Made by a program: the position numbers and the translations under genes. From Alteromonas profundi (lineage in GTDB: Bacteria; Pseudomonadota; Gammaproteobacteria; Enterobacterales; Alteromonadaceae), in the NCBI RefSeq assembly GCF_010500865.1, contig NZ_JAAAWN010000001.1, forward strand, positions 62,001-126,000: 64,000 nt of DNA, given 5' to 3'. This document shows, in pieces, positions 57,195 through 64,000 of the stretch. How positions within the stretch are numbered: position 1 is the stretch's first letter; the number at the start of each line of letters is the position of its first letter. The notes beneath the pieces were generated by a model that had not been told where the DNA came from, searched no databases, and saw only the letters and a list, made by a program, of their open reading frames with translations.

Positions 57195-58001
57195 ATGCTT
57201 AAGCTGTTTCAACACAACACACCCAAAATACATGAGTTAGAGAAAGCATCATCGGCTATTGATGTGCGCGAATTGAACTTGTGGTTTGGGGACAAACACG
57301 TCTTGCATGACATATCGATGCGCATTCCAAAAAATAAGGTAACCGCACTTATAGGCCAAAGTGGATGCGGAAAATCTACCTTGCTTGGCTGTTTCAATCG
57401 GCTAAACGATTTATACAACGGCTGTAAATACAAGGGTGAAATTGTGATAGGTGGGAAGAACATCAATCATGCCAAGGTAAATGTGGCTCGCTTGCGTACG
57501 CGGGTGGGTATGGTGTTTCAACAGCCTAATCCTTTCCCCATGAGTATTTACGATAACGTGTGCTACGGGTTAAAACTGCAGGGCGTGAACATACGACGGC
57601 ATTTAGACGATGCGGTGGAAAGCGCACTTAAAGAAGCCGCGTTGTGGGAAGAGGTGAAAGACCGTTTATTCGAATCTGCCCATTTACTGTCAGGTGGCCA
57701 ACAGCAACGCTTGATTATTGCCCGCGCCCTAGCGTTAAAGCCAGATATTTTGCTGCTAGATGAGCCTACCTCTGCGCTAGACCCGCTTACTACTTTGTTT
57801 ATTGAAGAGTTAATGGCGGAACTTAAGCAGCGCTGTACTATTGTTATTGTAACCCACAATATGCAACAAGCTGCGAGGGTCTCTGATTATACGGCGTTTT
57901 TTCATCAAGGTCGGCTAATAGAGTATGCCGATAGCGATACCTTATTCACTATGCCAGAGAAAAAACAAACCGAAGATTACATTACTGGGCGCTACGGGTA
58001 A
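57195..58001 (+). CDS. pstB: Phosphate ABC transporter ATPase PstB
   Basis: Cytoplasmic ATPase that powers phosphate import. The 268-aa product has Walker [13 protein letters not shown] (about 53-64), the Q-loop in [10 protein letters not shown], the ABC signature [10 protein letters not shown], Walker [14 protein letters not shown] and the switch histidine in IVTHNM. All residues needed for activity are intact. It is third in pstC-pstA-pstB-phoU. Confidence 0.96.
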   Translation: MLKLFQHNTPKIHELEKASSAIDVRELNLWFGDKHVLHDISMRIPKNKVTALIGQSGCGKSTLLGCFNRLNDLYNGCKYKGEIVIGGKNINHAKVNVARLRTRVGMVFQQPNPFPMSIYDNVCYGLKLQGVNIRRHLDDAVESALKEAALWEEVKDRLFESAHLLSGGQQQRLIIARALALKPDILLLDEPTSALDPLTTLFIEELMAELKQRCTIVIVTHNMQQAARVSDYTAFFHQGRLIEYADSDTLFTMPEKKQTEDYITGRYG

Positions 58002-58032
58002 CCCGGGTGTTCATTGCAATATAGGTAACACT

Positions 58033-58749
58033 ATGCGCCAAATCGCTTTAAATACGCACATCTCAGACACCTTTAATATAGAGTTAGAAAATCTTCGAAA
58101 CTCAGTATTAACGATGGGCGGAGAAGTAGAAAAGCAGCTTATCGATACGCTAAAGGCGATAAAGTTAAACCATGCTGGGCTGGCAGAAAAAGTGGTATTA
58201 AACGACCTAAAGATTAACTCAATGGAAGTGCAGATAGATGAAGAATGTCTGCGCATTATCGCTAAGCGCCATCCCACCGCCAGCGATTTACGTTTAATAA
58301 TGACTATTGCTAAGGCTATAGCCGATATAGAGCGGATGGGGGATGAAATAGAACGCATAGCCAAATTAGTAACACGAAATAAGTTACCCCACTCGTATAC
58401 CATAAAAAGTAGCATGTTGTTAATTGGCGAGCGTGTAGCCGTAATGATGAGAGGCACATTTGACGCTTTTGCGCGGCAAGACGAACAGGCCGCATTAGAG
58501 GTATATGAACAAGATAATCGTATTGATAGCGAATATAAACACCTGCTTAGCTACACCACCGAACAAATGGAGAAAAGCTCAGGGGGAATGCAAGATTGGT
58601 TAGATGTGCTTTGGGCACTTCGCTCTTTAGAGCGAATTGGTGATCGCTGTAAAAATGTGTGTGAATATGTCGTTTACCTGACCCGAGGGACTGACGTAAG
58701 ACATACACCACTTGAAAATATACAACAAAAATTAGACGGGTTGATATGA
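58033..58749 (+). CDS. phoU: Phosphate signalling protein PhoU
   Basis: PhoU links the Pst importer to the PhoR kinase and limits phosphate uptake. The 238-aa helical protein has two PhoU repeats with the metal-binding E-x-x-x-D pattern: IADIERMGDEIERIA (about 92-106) and LRSLERIGDRCKNVCEYVVY near the C-terminus. I chose ATG 58033, which gives the usual N-terminus and lies downstream of pstB; a start at 57925 would overlap pstB by 77 nt. phoR and phoB are not in the window. Confidence 0.94.
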   Translation: MRQIALNTHISDTFNIELENLRNSVLTMGGEVEKQLIDTLKAIKLNHAGLAEKVVLNDLKINSMEVQIDEECLRIIAKRHPTASDLRLIMTIAKAIADIERMGDEIERIAKLVTRNKLPHSYTIKSSMLLIGERVAVMMRGTFDAFARQDEQAALEVYEQDNRIDSEYKHLLSYTTEQMEKSSGGMQDWLDVLWALRSLERIGDRCKNVCEYVVYLTRGTDVRHTPLENIQQKLDGLI

Positions 58750-58764
58750 ACTTTAGTGGCTGAA

Positions 58765-58796
58765 TTGTCATAAAAGTGAAATATTTGGCGTAATTA
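58765..58796 (+). promoter_or_regulatory. Candidate Pho box and -10 upstream of pit
   Basis: TTGTCAT (58765-58771), AAAA and GTGAAAT (58776-58782) fit the 7-4-7 layout of a PhoB box, with a good first half and a weak second half. TAATTA (58791-58796) lies at the right distance for a -10. It is about 250 bp from the pit start, so the leader would be long. Confidence 0.4.
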
Positions 58797-59039
58797 TCGC
58801 CGGTTGTTTGAAGTGACTATACTGAATTGCAGATTTTCGACGATTTTCACTATGGCTTAGCAGACGATTACGTTATTATGCGCCGCAACCAACAACAGAT
58901 AGTGCAAAAATTACGCAAAGCCTATGAAAAGGCTCAACTCTCTTTTCATTGACACTGGTGTCTCAGATAATTGGCCACGTCATTATCTGCTGCGGCGGTA
59001 TTTAGCTAACAGCGCGTACATAAACGGGAGCGATTAACC

Positions 59040-60311
59040 GTGGATTTTTTTGAAAGTTATGGTCTGATTCTTATACTTCTTGCAGCCGGAGTTGGCTTTG
59101 TGATGGCATGGGGTATCGGGGCAAACGACGTTGCTAATGCAATGGGAACCTCTGTGGGTTCAAAGGCATTAACAATTAAACAAGCAATTATCATTGCCAT
59201 GATCTTTGAGTTTGCCGGCGCCTATTTAGCGGGGGGAGAGGTGACCTCTACCATTCGTAAAGGCATTATAGATGCAGACTATTTTTCTGCCATGCCCGAA
59301 TATCTAGTATTAGGCATGATTTCTTCGCTGTTCGCGGCGGGCATATGGCTTGCTGTAGCTTCATGGCTAGGGTGGCCGGTATCTACCACGCACTCCATCA
59401 TTGGTGCCATTGTAGGGTTCACCGCCACAGGCGTAAGTATGGATGCGGTAGCGTGGAGTAAAGTAGGGGGTATTGTAGGCAGTTGGGTTATTACGCCGGC
59501 TATCTCAGGTCTCATTGCTTATCTTATCTACCAAAGCGCCCATAAACTTATTTTTGAAACGAAGTCGCCGTTAGAAAACGCAAAACGCTATATACCGTTT
59601 TATATGGCACTTGCGGGCTTCATCATGTCGCTAGTAACGATTAAAAAGGGCTTAAAGCATGTGGGGCTCGAGTTTAGTTCCTACAATGGCGAATTACTGG
59701 CGGTCGCTATCGCAGTAATACTGGGTATTTTTGGTAAGTGGTTCATTAGCCGTATGAAGTTTACCGAATCACAAGATGCTGATGTGCAAACAGCGAATAT
59801 TGAAAAAGTGTTTGCTTTACTAATGGTCGTTACTGCCTGCTGTATGGCGTTTGCTCATGGCTCAAACGATGTCGCTAATGCTATTGGCCCGTTAGCTGCG
59901 GTAGTTAGCGTAGTAAGTAGCGGTGGTGAGATAAGCTCAAGTGCTAAACTTGCTCCATGGATATTACCCCTAGGTGGCGTAGGTATCGTCTTGGGTCTAG
60001 CCTTGTTTGGGCAGCGCGTGATCAAAACTATTGGTCATGGTATTACCCACTTAACGCCTAGCCGGGGGTTCGCCGCCGAACTAGCCGCGGCCACAACGGT
60101 AGTTATCGCATCGGGTACAGGTTTGCCGATCTCTACCACACAAACCTTAGTTGGCGCAGTACTTGGTGTAGGTTTAGCAAGAGGCGTGGCAGCACTTAAC
60201 CTTGGCATTGTTCGCAACATTGTGGTGTCTTGGATAGTAACCTTACCTGCTGGGGCCATCTTATCTATTATTTTCTTCTATATACTGAAAGCAGCCTTTG
60301 GCGTGGCTTAA
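59040..60311 (+). CDS. pit: Low-affinity inorganic phosphate transporter, PiT family
   Basis: A 423-aa membrane symporter for phosphate. It carries both copies of the PiT signature, GANDVANAMGTSVGSKALT (about 28-46) and AHGSNDVANAIGPLA (about 277-291), in an inverted-repeat topology with about 10-12 helices. STTHSI and STTQTL follow each half. It starts at GTG 59040, with GGGAG about 14 nt upstream and no nearby in-frame ATG. It lies directly after the pst operon, giving high- and low-affinity systems side by side. Whether H+ or Na+ couples transport is not clear. Confidence 0.9.
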   Translation: MDFFESYGLILILLAAGVGFVMAWGIGANDVANAMGTSVGSKALTIKQAIIIAMIFEFAGAYLAGGEVTSTIRKGIIDADYFSAMPEYLVLGMISSLFAAGIWLAVASWLGWPVSTTHSIIGAIVGFTATGVSMDAVAWSKVGGIVGSWVITPAISGLIAYLIYQSAHKLIFETKSPLENAKRYIPFYMALAGFIMSLVTIKKGLKHVGLEFSSYNGELLAVAIAVILGIFGKWFISRMKFTESQDADVQTANIEKVFALLMVVTACCMAFAHGSNDVANAIGPLAAVVSVVSSGGEISSSAKLAPWILPLGGVGIVLGLALFGQRVIKTIGHGITHLTPSRGFAAELAAATTVVIASGTGLPISTTQTLVGAVLGVGLARGVAALNLGIVRNIVVSWIVTLPAGAILSIIFFYILKAAFGVA

Positions 60312-60363
60312 GCGCATACACAGCGAAAGGGCGTTTAACCGGTAGGTAGAGAAAACTATAAAG

Positions 60364-60393
60364 ACAAAAAAACCGCAGTACTGCGGTTTTTTT
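60364..60393. terminator. Bidirectional terminator between pit and uspE
   Basis: ACCGCAG and CTGCGGT form a perfect stem around TA, flanked by A7 and T7. It serves both convergent genes. Confidence 0.92.
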
Positions 60394-60418
60394 ATGTCTG
60401 CTATTTATGCCCAGTAAG

Positions 60419-61405
60419 CTAACTTTCATCCTCTAACGTAATGGGAGACACAAAGCCCTCAGGTTTAAGGCCAACCACGGCACAGTTTAGCTGTTGTATG
60501 GTTTCCTCTGCAGTGCCCCCCATAATGTAGCCAGGCACACCTAAGCGAGCGAGGGTACCCATAACAATAACATCGGTTGCCAATGACTGGGTAGTTGCAG
60601 CTATTTCGCGCCTTGGATAGCCATGCACAATATGGACATTGGGTTTTAGGTAGTCCATAACATCAGGGGCTAACTTAGCTTCTAATTCGCCTAATAGTAC
60701 TTCTAAAGCCTGCTCACGTTCGGCGTGAATTTTGGCTAAGTCAGTTTCCATATGGTTGTCATCTACCGAAATAAAGCCATCACGCCTAATATTCTCAGGC
60801 ACAGAATCGAATATATGCACGATATGTAACTGGGAAAACTCAAGGAGTGCAATTTTACTTGCATGGTAAAGTATCTCTAAGTTGAGCTTCTTTCGTAGTG
60901 CAATTTCGTGTTCAGGGTAGTGGTAATTTAAATCTACCGCAGCTACCACATTTTTGTATTTTCCTTCGTGGTTAGGGTCAAGCACCCACACGGGGCAAGG
61001 GCATTTTCGCAGTAACCGCATATCTAAACTGCCAAATAACCGGTCTAAAAAGCTGTCTTCTGCTTTTTTAATAACTAGGTCGCAGCCGTCTTTTTGAACA
61101 TAACGTACAATATCAATAAGCGGGTTACCAATACAAAGGTGTGTCTTAACAGGGTATTTCTGTGACCATTTGTCGGCATGCTTGACTAGCCAGTCATTGG
61201 CTTGTGCTTCCATGGATTGCTGTGAATCTAGCGCTGTAAATGAAGCCATGACGATACTGGCGTTCGGCGGTAGTGATTCTAAGGCTAACATCAACGTAAG
61301 TGATGCTTGATGACTTTTCGCAATGTGTACAGCTTGCTTCACCACGTTATCCTGGTGATGCGTGTCACTCAGTACACATAAAATATTCCTGTAATGCCCG
61401 TTCAT
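60419..61405 (-). CDS. uspE: Tandem universal stress protein UspE-like
   Basis: A 328-aa cytoplasmic protein with two UspA domains (about 5-150 and 160-315). The second ends with the nucleotide-loop pattern G-x2-G-x9-G-S/T adapted as VMGTLARLGVPGYIMGGTAEE, typical of UspE. Usp proteins of this kind act in stress survival and motility in E. coli. It stands alone, divergent from oxyR with about 207 bp between the starts, which is suggestive of a shared stress-response context. Confidence 0.88.
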   Translation of the reverse strand: MNGHYRNILCVLSDTHHQDNVVKQAVHIAKSHQASLTLMLALESLPPNASIVMASFTALDSQQSMEAQANDWLVKHADKWSQKYPVKTHLCIGNPLIDIVRYVQKDGCDLVIKKAEDSFLDRLFGSLDMRLLRKCPCPVWVLDPNHEGKYKNVVAAVDLNYHYPEHEIALRKKLNLEILYHASKIALLEFSQLHIVHIFDSVPENIRRDGFISVDDNHMETDLAKIHAEREQALEVLLGELEAKLAPDVMDYLKPNVHIVHGYPRREIAATTQSLATDVIVMGTLARLGVPGYIMGGTAEETIQQLNCAVVGLKPEGFVSPITLEDES

Positions 61406-61612
61406 GAAGATCCTTAGCGCTGCGGCAACAAACTTATAGTGTCAACATACGAGGCTCGGATGAACCCGATGGTTTTCCCCTAAGTATAGAATAAAACCCT
61501 AACATCGAAGAAATTATCTTTAAATATATAGGGGTATTTAGTCAGGATCTTGTCTCTTTTGTAATCCTTATGTTAGATTGAAAATTATAATTTTAATCAG
61601 AATATATATTTT

Positions 61613-62521
61613 ATGAAATGGCCTAATTTAAAGCACCTTCATTATTTAGTGACCTTACATCAAGAGCAGCATTTTCATCGTGCGGCCCAGCGTTGTAATG
61701 TCAGTCAGTCTACGTTGAGTACGGCTATCCAAAACCTTGAAGAACATTTTGGTAGCCAATTGCTTGAGCGTGAACACAAAACGTTTGTTTTTACCTCTCT
61801 AGGGTTAGACATTGTCGAGCGCAGTAAAGTGCTTCTGCAAGAGGCGGGAGAGTTAGTAGAGTATGCTCAAAACGCCGGTAACTGGCAGCGAGGTACCCTA
61901 AAGCTTGGGGTTATTCCTACTATTGCCCCTTTTTTGTTTGAAGAAATGATAGGGGCCTTTTCTTCGTTTTTGCCTGAAATCAATTTAGAAATGCAGGAAG
62001 ACACGACAGAAAACTTACTGCAACAGTTAACCGATGGCCGCTTAGATCTTCTGATTCTCGCATTGCCGATGGAAACACCTGGGTGTAAGCAAATGGTATT
62101 GGGTCATGACCCCTTTCATCTTATTGCGCATGAAGAAATGGCAGCACAATTGCCTGAACCGGTAGATATATCTCACTTGCCTAAAAAGAGTATCTTTTTA
62201 TTGCAACAAGAGCACTGTATGACCGGCCATGCGGTGAGTGCGTGCAACTTGCAGCATAGCGATCAAATAAGCAGTGTAGCGGCCAGTAGTTTGTATACCT
62301 TGGTGCAATTAGCAAAAAGTAAGATGGGGTATACATTCTTGCCAGAGTTAGCGCTAAATCAGTCTATTATTCGCCACACTAACTTGAAAAGTTTCGCCGC
62401 TGAAGAGCAAGCCTACCGAGAAATCGGCCTAGTATGGCGCTCTGGCACAACAAGAATGCAGTTGTTTAGAAGAGTGGGTGAAATAATTGCGCCGTTACTG
62501 CCTATTCCTAAATTAACCTAG
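61613..62521 (+). CDS. oxyR: Peroxide-sensing regulator OxyR (LysR family)
   Basis: A 302-aa LysR-type regulator. The N-terminal winged HTH (about 3-62) includes HFHRAAQRCNVSQSTLSTAI. The C-terminal sensor (about 90-295) contains two cysteines, Cys202 and Cys211, in EHCMTGHAVSAC, with the same eight-residue spacing as the redox pair Cys199/Cys208 of E. coli OxyR. It should form a disulfide on H2O2 exposure and activate catalase and peroxiredoxin genes, none of which lies nearby. ATG 61613 matches the family N-terminus. Confidence 0.92.
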   Translation: MKWPNLKHLHYLVTLHQEQHFHRAAQRCNVSQSTLSTAIQNLEEHFGSQLLEREHKTFVFTSLGLDIVERSKVLLQEAGELVEYAQNAGNWQRGTLKLGVIPTIAPFLFEEMIGAFSSFLPEINLEMQEDTTENLLQQLTDGRLDLLILALPMETPGCKQMVLGHDPFHLIAHEEMAAQLPEPVDISHLPKKSIFLLQQEHCMTGHAVSACNLQHSDQISSVAASSLYTLVQLAKSKMGYTFLPELALNQSIIRHTNLKSFAAEEQAYREIGLVWRSGTTRMQLFRRVGEIIAPLLPIPKLT

Positions 62522-62564
62522 CAACGCGCTTAAGCTAACCTTAGATTGTAGGACTCATAGCTAG

Positions 62565-63092
62565 CTAGGCTTTAGGAGCTTCATGGCCTAGCGATGCTGC
62601 CCAGCTTAGGTCGGCCCGGGGAAGGTGGTTAGCTGCACCATGGCCAAAGCTATGCAATGCGCTGTACGCACTGTTTGACGGTAATCGGCAATAATGACAC
62701 AGCGCATAAAAAAGCAAGCTGCAGCGGTGGCCAGTTCCGTCGCAATGAAGATAAATGCTCGCGCCTTCTTGTAACATTTGAGAAAGTTCGTGAAGATATT
62801 GATGTAAATGTACATCGTCGGTAGAGGAAGAAGCGCCTGGCGATGTAAAAGGCACCCACAGCCATGCTAAACCCGCAGCGTGTGCTTTATCACGAATAAC
62901 GGGGGCCTGTTCTTCGCCTGTTTGCACAGTGGCAAGGTGTGTAACACCTAATGACTTTAACTTCTGATAGCTTTCGTCGGTGGGTTTACCCCCTAAACAT
63001 ATCTTGCCTGCACTTAGAGAAAACCATGCCAATGCAGGGCGTTCTGACGACGCCTCATTTAATAAATTTGTATTCACGTAAGTTTCAGTCAT
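62565..63092 (-). CDS. CX5R protein-tyrosine/dual-specificity phosphatase-like protein
   Basis: A 175-aa protein with a cysteine-phosphatase loop HCDGTGHR (Cys117, Arg123) after a beta strand, and an upstream GKPTDESYQKLKSLGVTHLATVQ segment. This is the layout of the DSP/KAP-like tyrosine phosphatase fold found in bacterial proteins such as those near beta-lactamase-like hydrolases. ATG 63092 overlaps the TGA of the upstream gene (ATGA), and translation before it reads into the hemolysin III frame region, so this start is preferred over 63197. The substrate is unknown. Confidence 0.75.
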   Translation of the reverse strand: MTETYVNTNLLNEASSERPALAWFSLSAGKICLGGKPTDESYQKLKSLGVTHLATVQTGEEQAPVIRDKAHAAGLAWLWVPFTSPGASSSTDDVHLHQYLHELSQMLQEGASIYLHCDGTGHRCSLLFYALCHYCRLPSNSAYSALHSFGHGAANHLPRADLSWAASLGHEAPKA

Positions 63093-63745
63093 ACCACAAA
63101 ATAATAAATAGAAAAGAAATGGCAAGCACAGCCACCAATCACAAACATATGCCATATAGCATGGGTGTATTTTACTCTTTTTGCTACGTAAAAGCACACG
63201 CCAATACTAAAGCTTAAGCCGCCTGCTACAAGCAGCCACAGCCCGGCTTTAGGAAGGGCTAAATATAACGGATAAATAAGCCCTAATGCTATCCATCCCA
63301 TCAGCAAGTAGGTCATGACAGAGACTTTCGGAAATCTATGCTGAGCGACGAGTTTAAACGCTACACCACCGATGGCTAAGCACCATATTACCGCCGTCAT
63401 CGTAATGCCCAATGCACCACCAATAGCCACCAAAAGTAGCGGTGTGTAAGTACCCGCTATCAATAAATATATAGCACTGTGGTCAAATAATTTAAGCCAG
63501 CCTTTTGCTTGAGGGTGGGTGATGGCGTGGTAAAGGGTTGAGCTTAAAAACATTAAAATAAGCGTTGAGCCGTAGATGGCAGCTACCGTAACCGACAAAC
63601 TATCTTCAGCGCGATACAGCATAATTACCAGCCCTACAATGGCCGCTACAAGGCCAATGCCGTGGCTTACGCTATTAAGCCACTCTTCAACTAATGAGTA
63701 GGCTTGTTTTGGAATACTCTCATTGTTTGATGGGGTGGATTTCAT
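63089..63745 (-). CDS. Hemolysin III family (YqfA/PAQR-like) membrane protein
   Basis: A 218-aa inner-membrane protein with seven hydrophobic helices. The PAQR/HlyIII metal-site motifs are in place: STLYHAI (His after helix 2), KLFDHSAIYLLIAGTYTPLL, and the C-terminal HAIWHMFVIGGCACHF. Family members are candidate zinc-dependent lipid hydrolases; the name hemolysin is historical and no toxin role is implied. Its stop codon overlaps the start of the phosphatase-like gene, so the pair is coupled. An AGGAGC RBS lies before ATG 63745. Confidence 0.88.
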   Translation of the reverse strand: MKSTPSNNESIPKQAYSLVEEWLNSVSHGIGLVAAIVGLVIMLYRAEDSLSVTVAAIYGSTLILMFLSSTLYHAITHPQAKGWLKLFDHSAIYLLIAGTYTPLLLVAIGGALGITMTAVIWCLAIGGVAFKLVAQHRFPKVSVMTYLLMGWIALGLIYPLYLALPKAGLWLLVAGGLSFSIGVCFYVAKRVKYTHAIWHMFVIGGCACHFFSIYYFVV

Positions 63746-64000
63746 CGATGCTCCTGTTTCGGTTTATCAGCTGTATGATAAAGCATTCTGGGTTGAGAAT
63801 AGGTTTATCACGGGTGGTTTGACAATTTAAGCGCACACTTGTTCGCTGAAATTTAAAGCATAGCAGAATTGTTACTAATAGCGATGACAATCAGATTACA
63901 CCTTAGCCCTTTTTGTAAAACCTTCTCTACACCGGCTGTCAGTTTTATTAACTCGCTTTTTAATCAATAGTGCGGATAAAGCTAGCGTTGGTATGGGGCG

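Noticed and set aside
58878-58952. 24-codon ORF MRRNQQQIVQKLRKAYEKAQ... before pit
   Set aside because: There is no Shine-Dalgarno and it is too short to support; noted only as part of the long leader.
63089-63745. Hemolysin III protein as a virulence toxin
   Set aside because: The motifs are those of the PAQR/YqfA membrane family, widespread in non-pathogens.

Overview
The window looks like chromosomal DNA of a marine gammaproteobacterium of the Alteromonadaceae (Alteromonas or a close relative). This is inferred from the gene families, from gene orders such as zapE/zapG/degQ/degS and tkt-epd-pgk-fba, and from moderate GC content. Nearly all of it is densely packed core and catabolic genes. 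I see no phage, CRISPR array, tRNA or rRNA. The only mobile-type gene is a REP-associated (RayT-like) Y1 transposase near 7.2-8.5 kb.

Layout: (1) 1-6.8 kb, the 3' part of murA, the envelope proteases degS and degQ, the division genes zapG and zapE, and a YebC/YeeN-family regulator. (2) 6.8-8.6 kb, a RayT-like transposase with short tandem repeats on one side and a 191-bp tandem duplication of its own 5' end on the other. (3) 8.6-16.5 kb, a complete histidine-utilisation locus: hutC, divergent hutF and hutUHIG, with two HutC-type palindromes between hutF and hutU. It uses the formiminoglutamate deiminase / formylglutamate amidohydrolase branch. (4) 16.5-27.4 kb, a second catabolic locus: a MalT-like LuxR regulator, a TonB-dependent receptor, hyuA-hyuB hydantoinase/oxoprolinase subunits, an NCS1-type permease and a cytoplasmic cyclophilin. 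(5) 27.4-34 kb, a MASE1-GGDEF diguanylate cyclase, a short secreted ORF directly upstream of a fused secDF, a K+/H+ antiporter and RNase P RNA. (6) 34-41.6 kb, a LOV-domain hybrid histidine kinase translationally coupled to a periplasmic binding protein, an AraC regulator divergent from a yqhD-type alcohol dehydrogenase, a DEDDh exonuclease and a small exported protein. (7) 42-49 kb, metK with a tandem MetJ-box array, then the tkt-epd-pgk-fda carbon operon. (8) 49-60.3 kb, a phosphate block: ppx-ppk1, gcvR, pstC-pstA-pstB-phoU and pit. (9) 60.4-64 kb, uspE, oxyR, a CX5R phosphatase and a hemolysin III family membrane protein.

The most exciting candidate is at 29074-29541. A 127-codon ORF encodes a signal peptide and ends in W-K-G-I-S-K-R-G-P-P-E-F-L, immediately before secDF. 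Its last two sense codons and stop contain TTCCTGT, exactly complementary to the ACAGGAA Shine-Dalgarno region of secDF. This is the architecture of a secretion-monitoring arrest peptide (the SecM, VemP and ApdA/ApdP type): stalling at the R-G-P-P motif would melt the anti-SD strand and switch on secDF. The sequence is not one I recognise as any named arrest peptide, so it may be an undescribed member.
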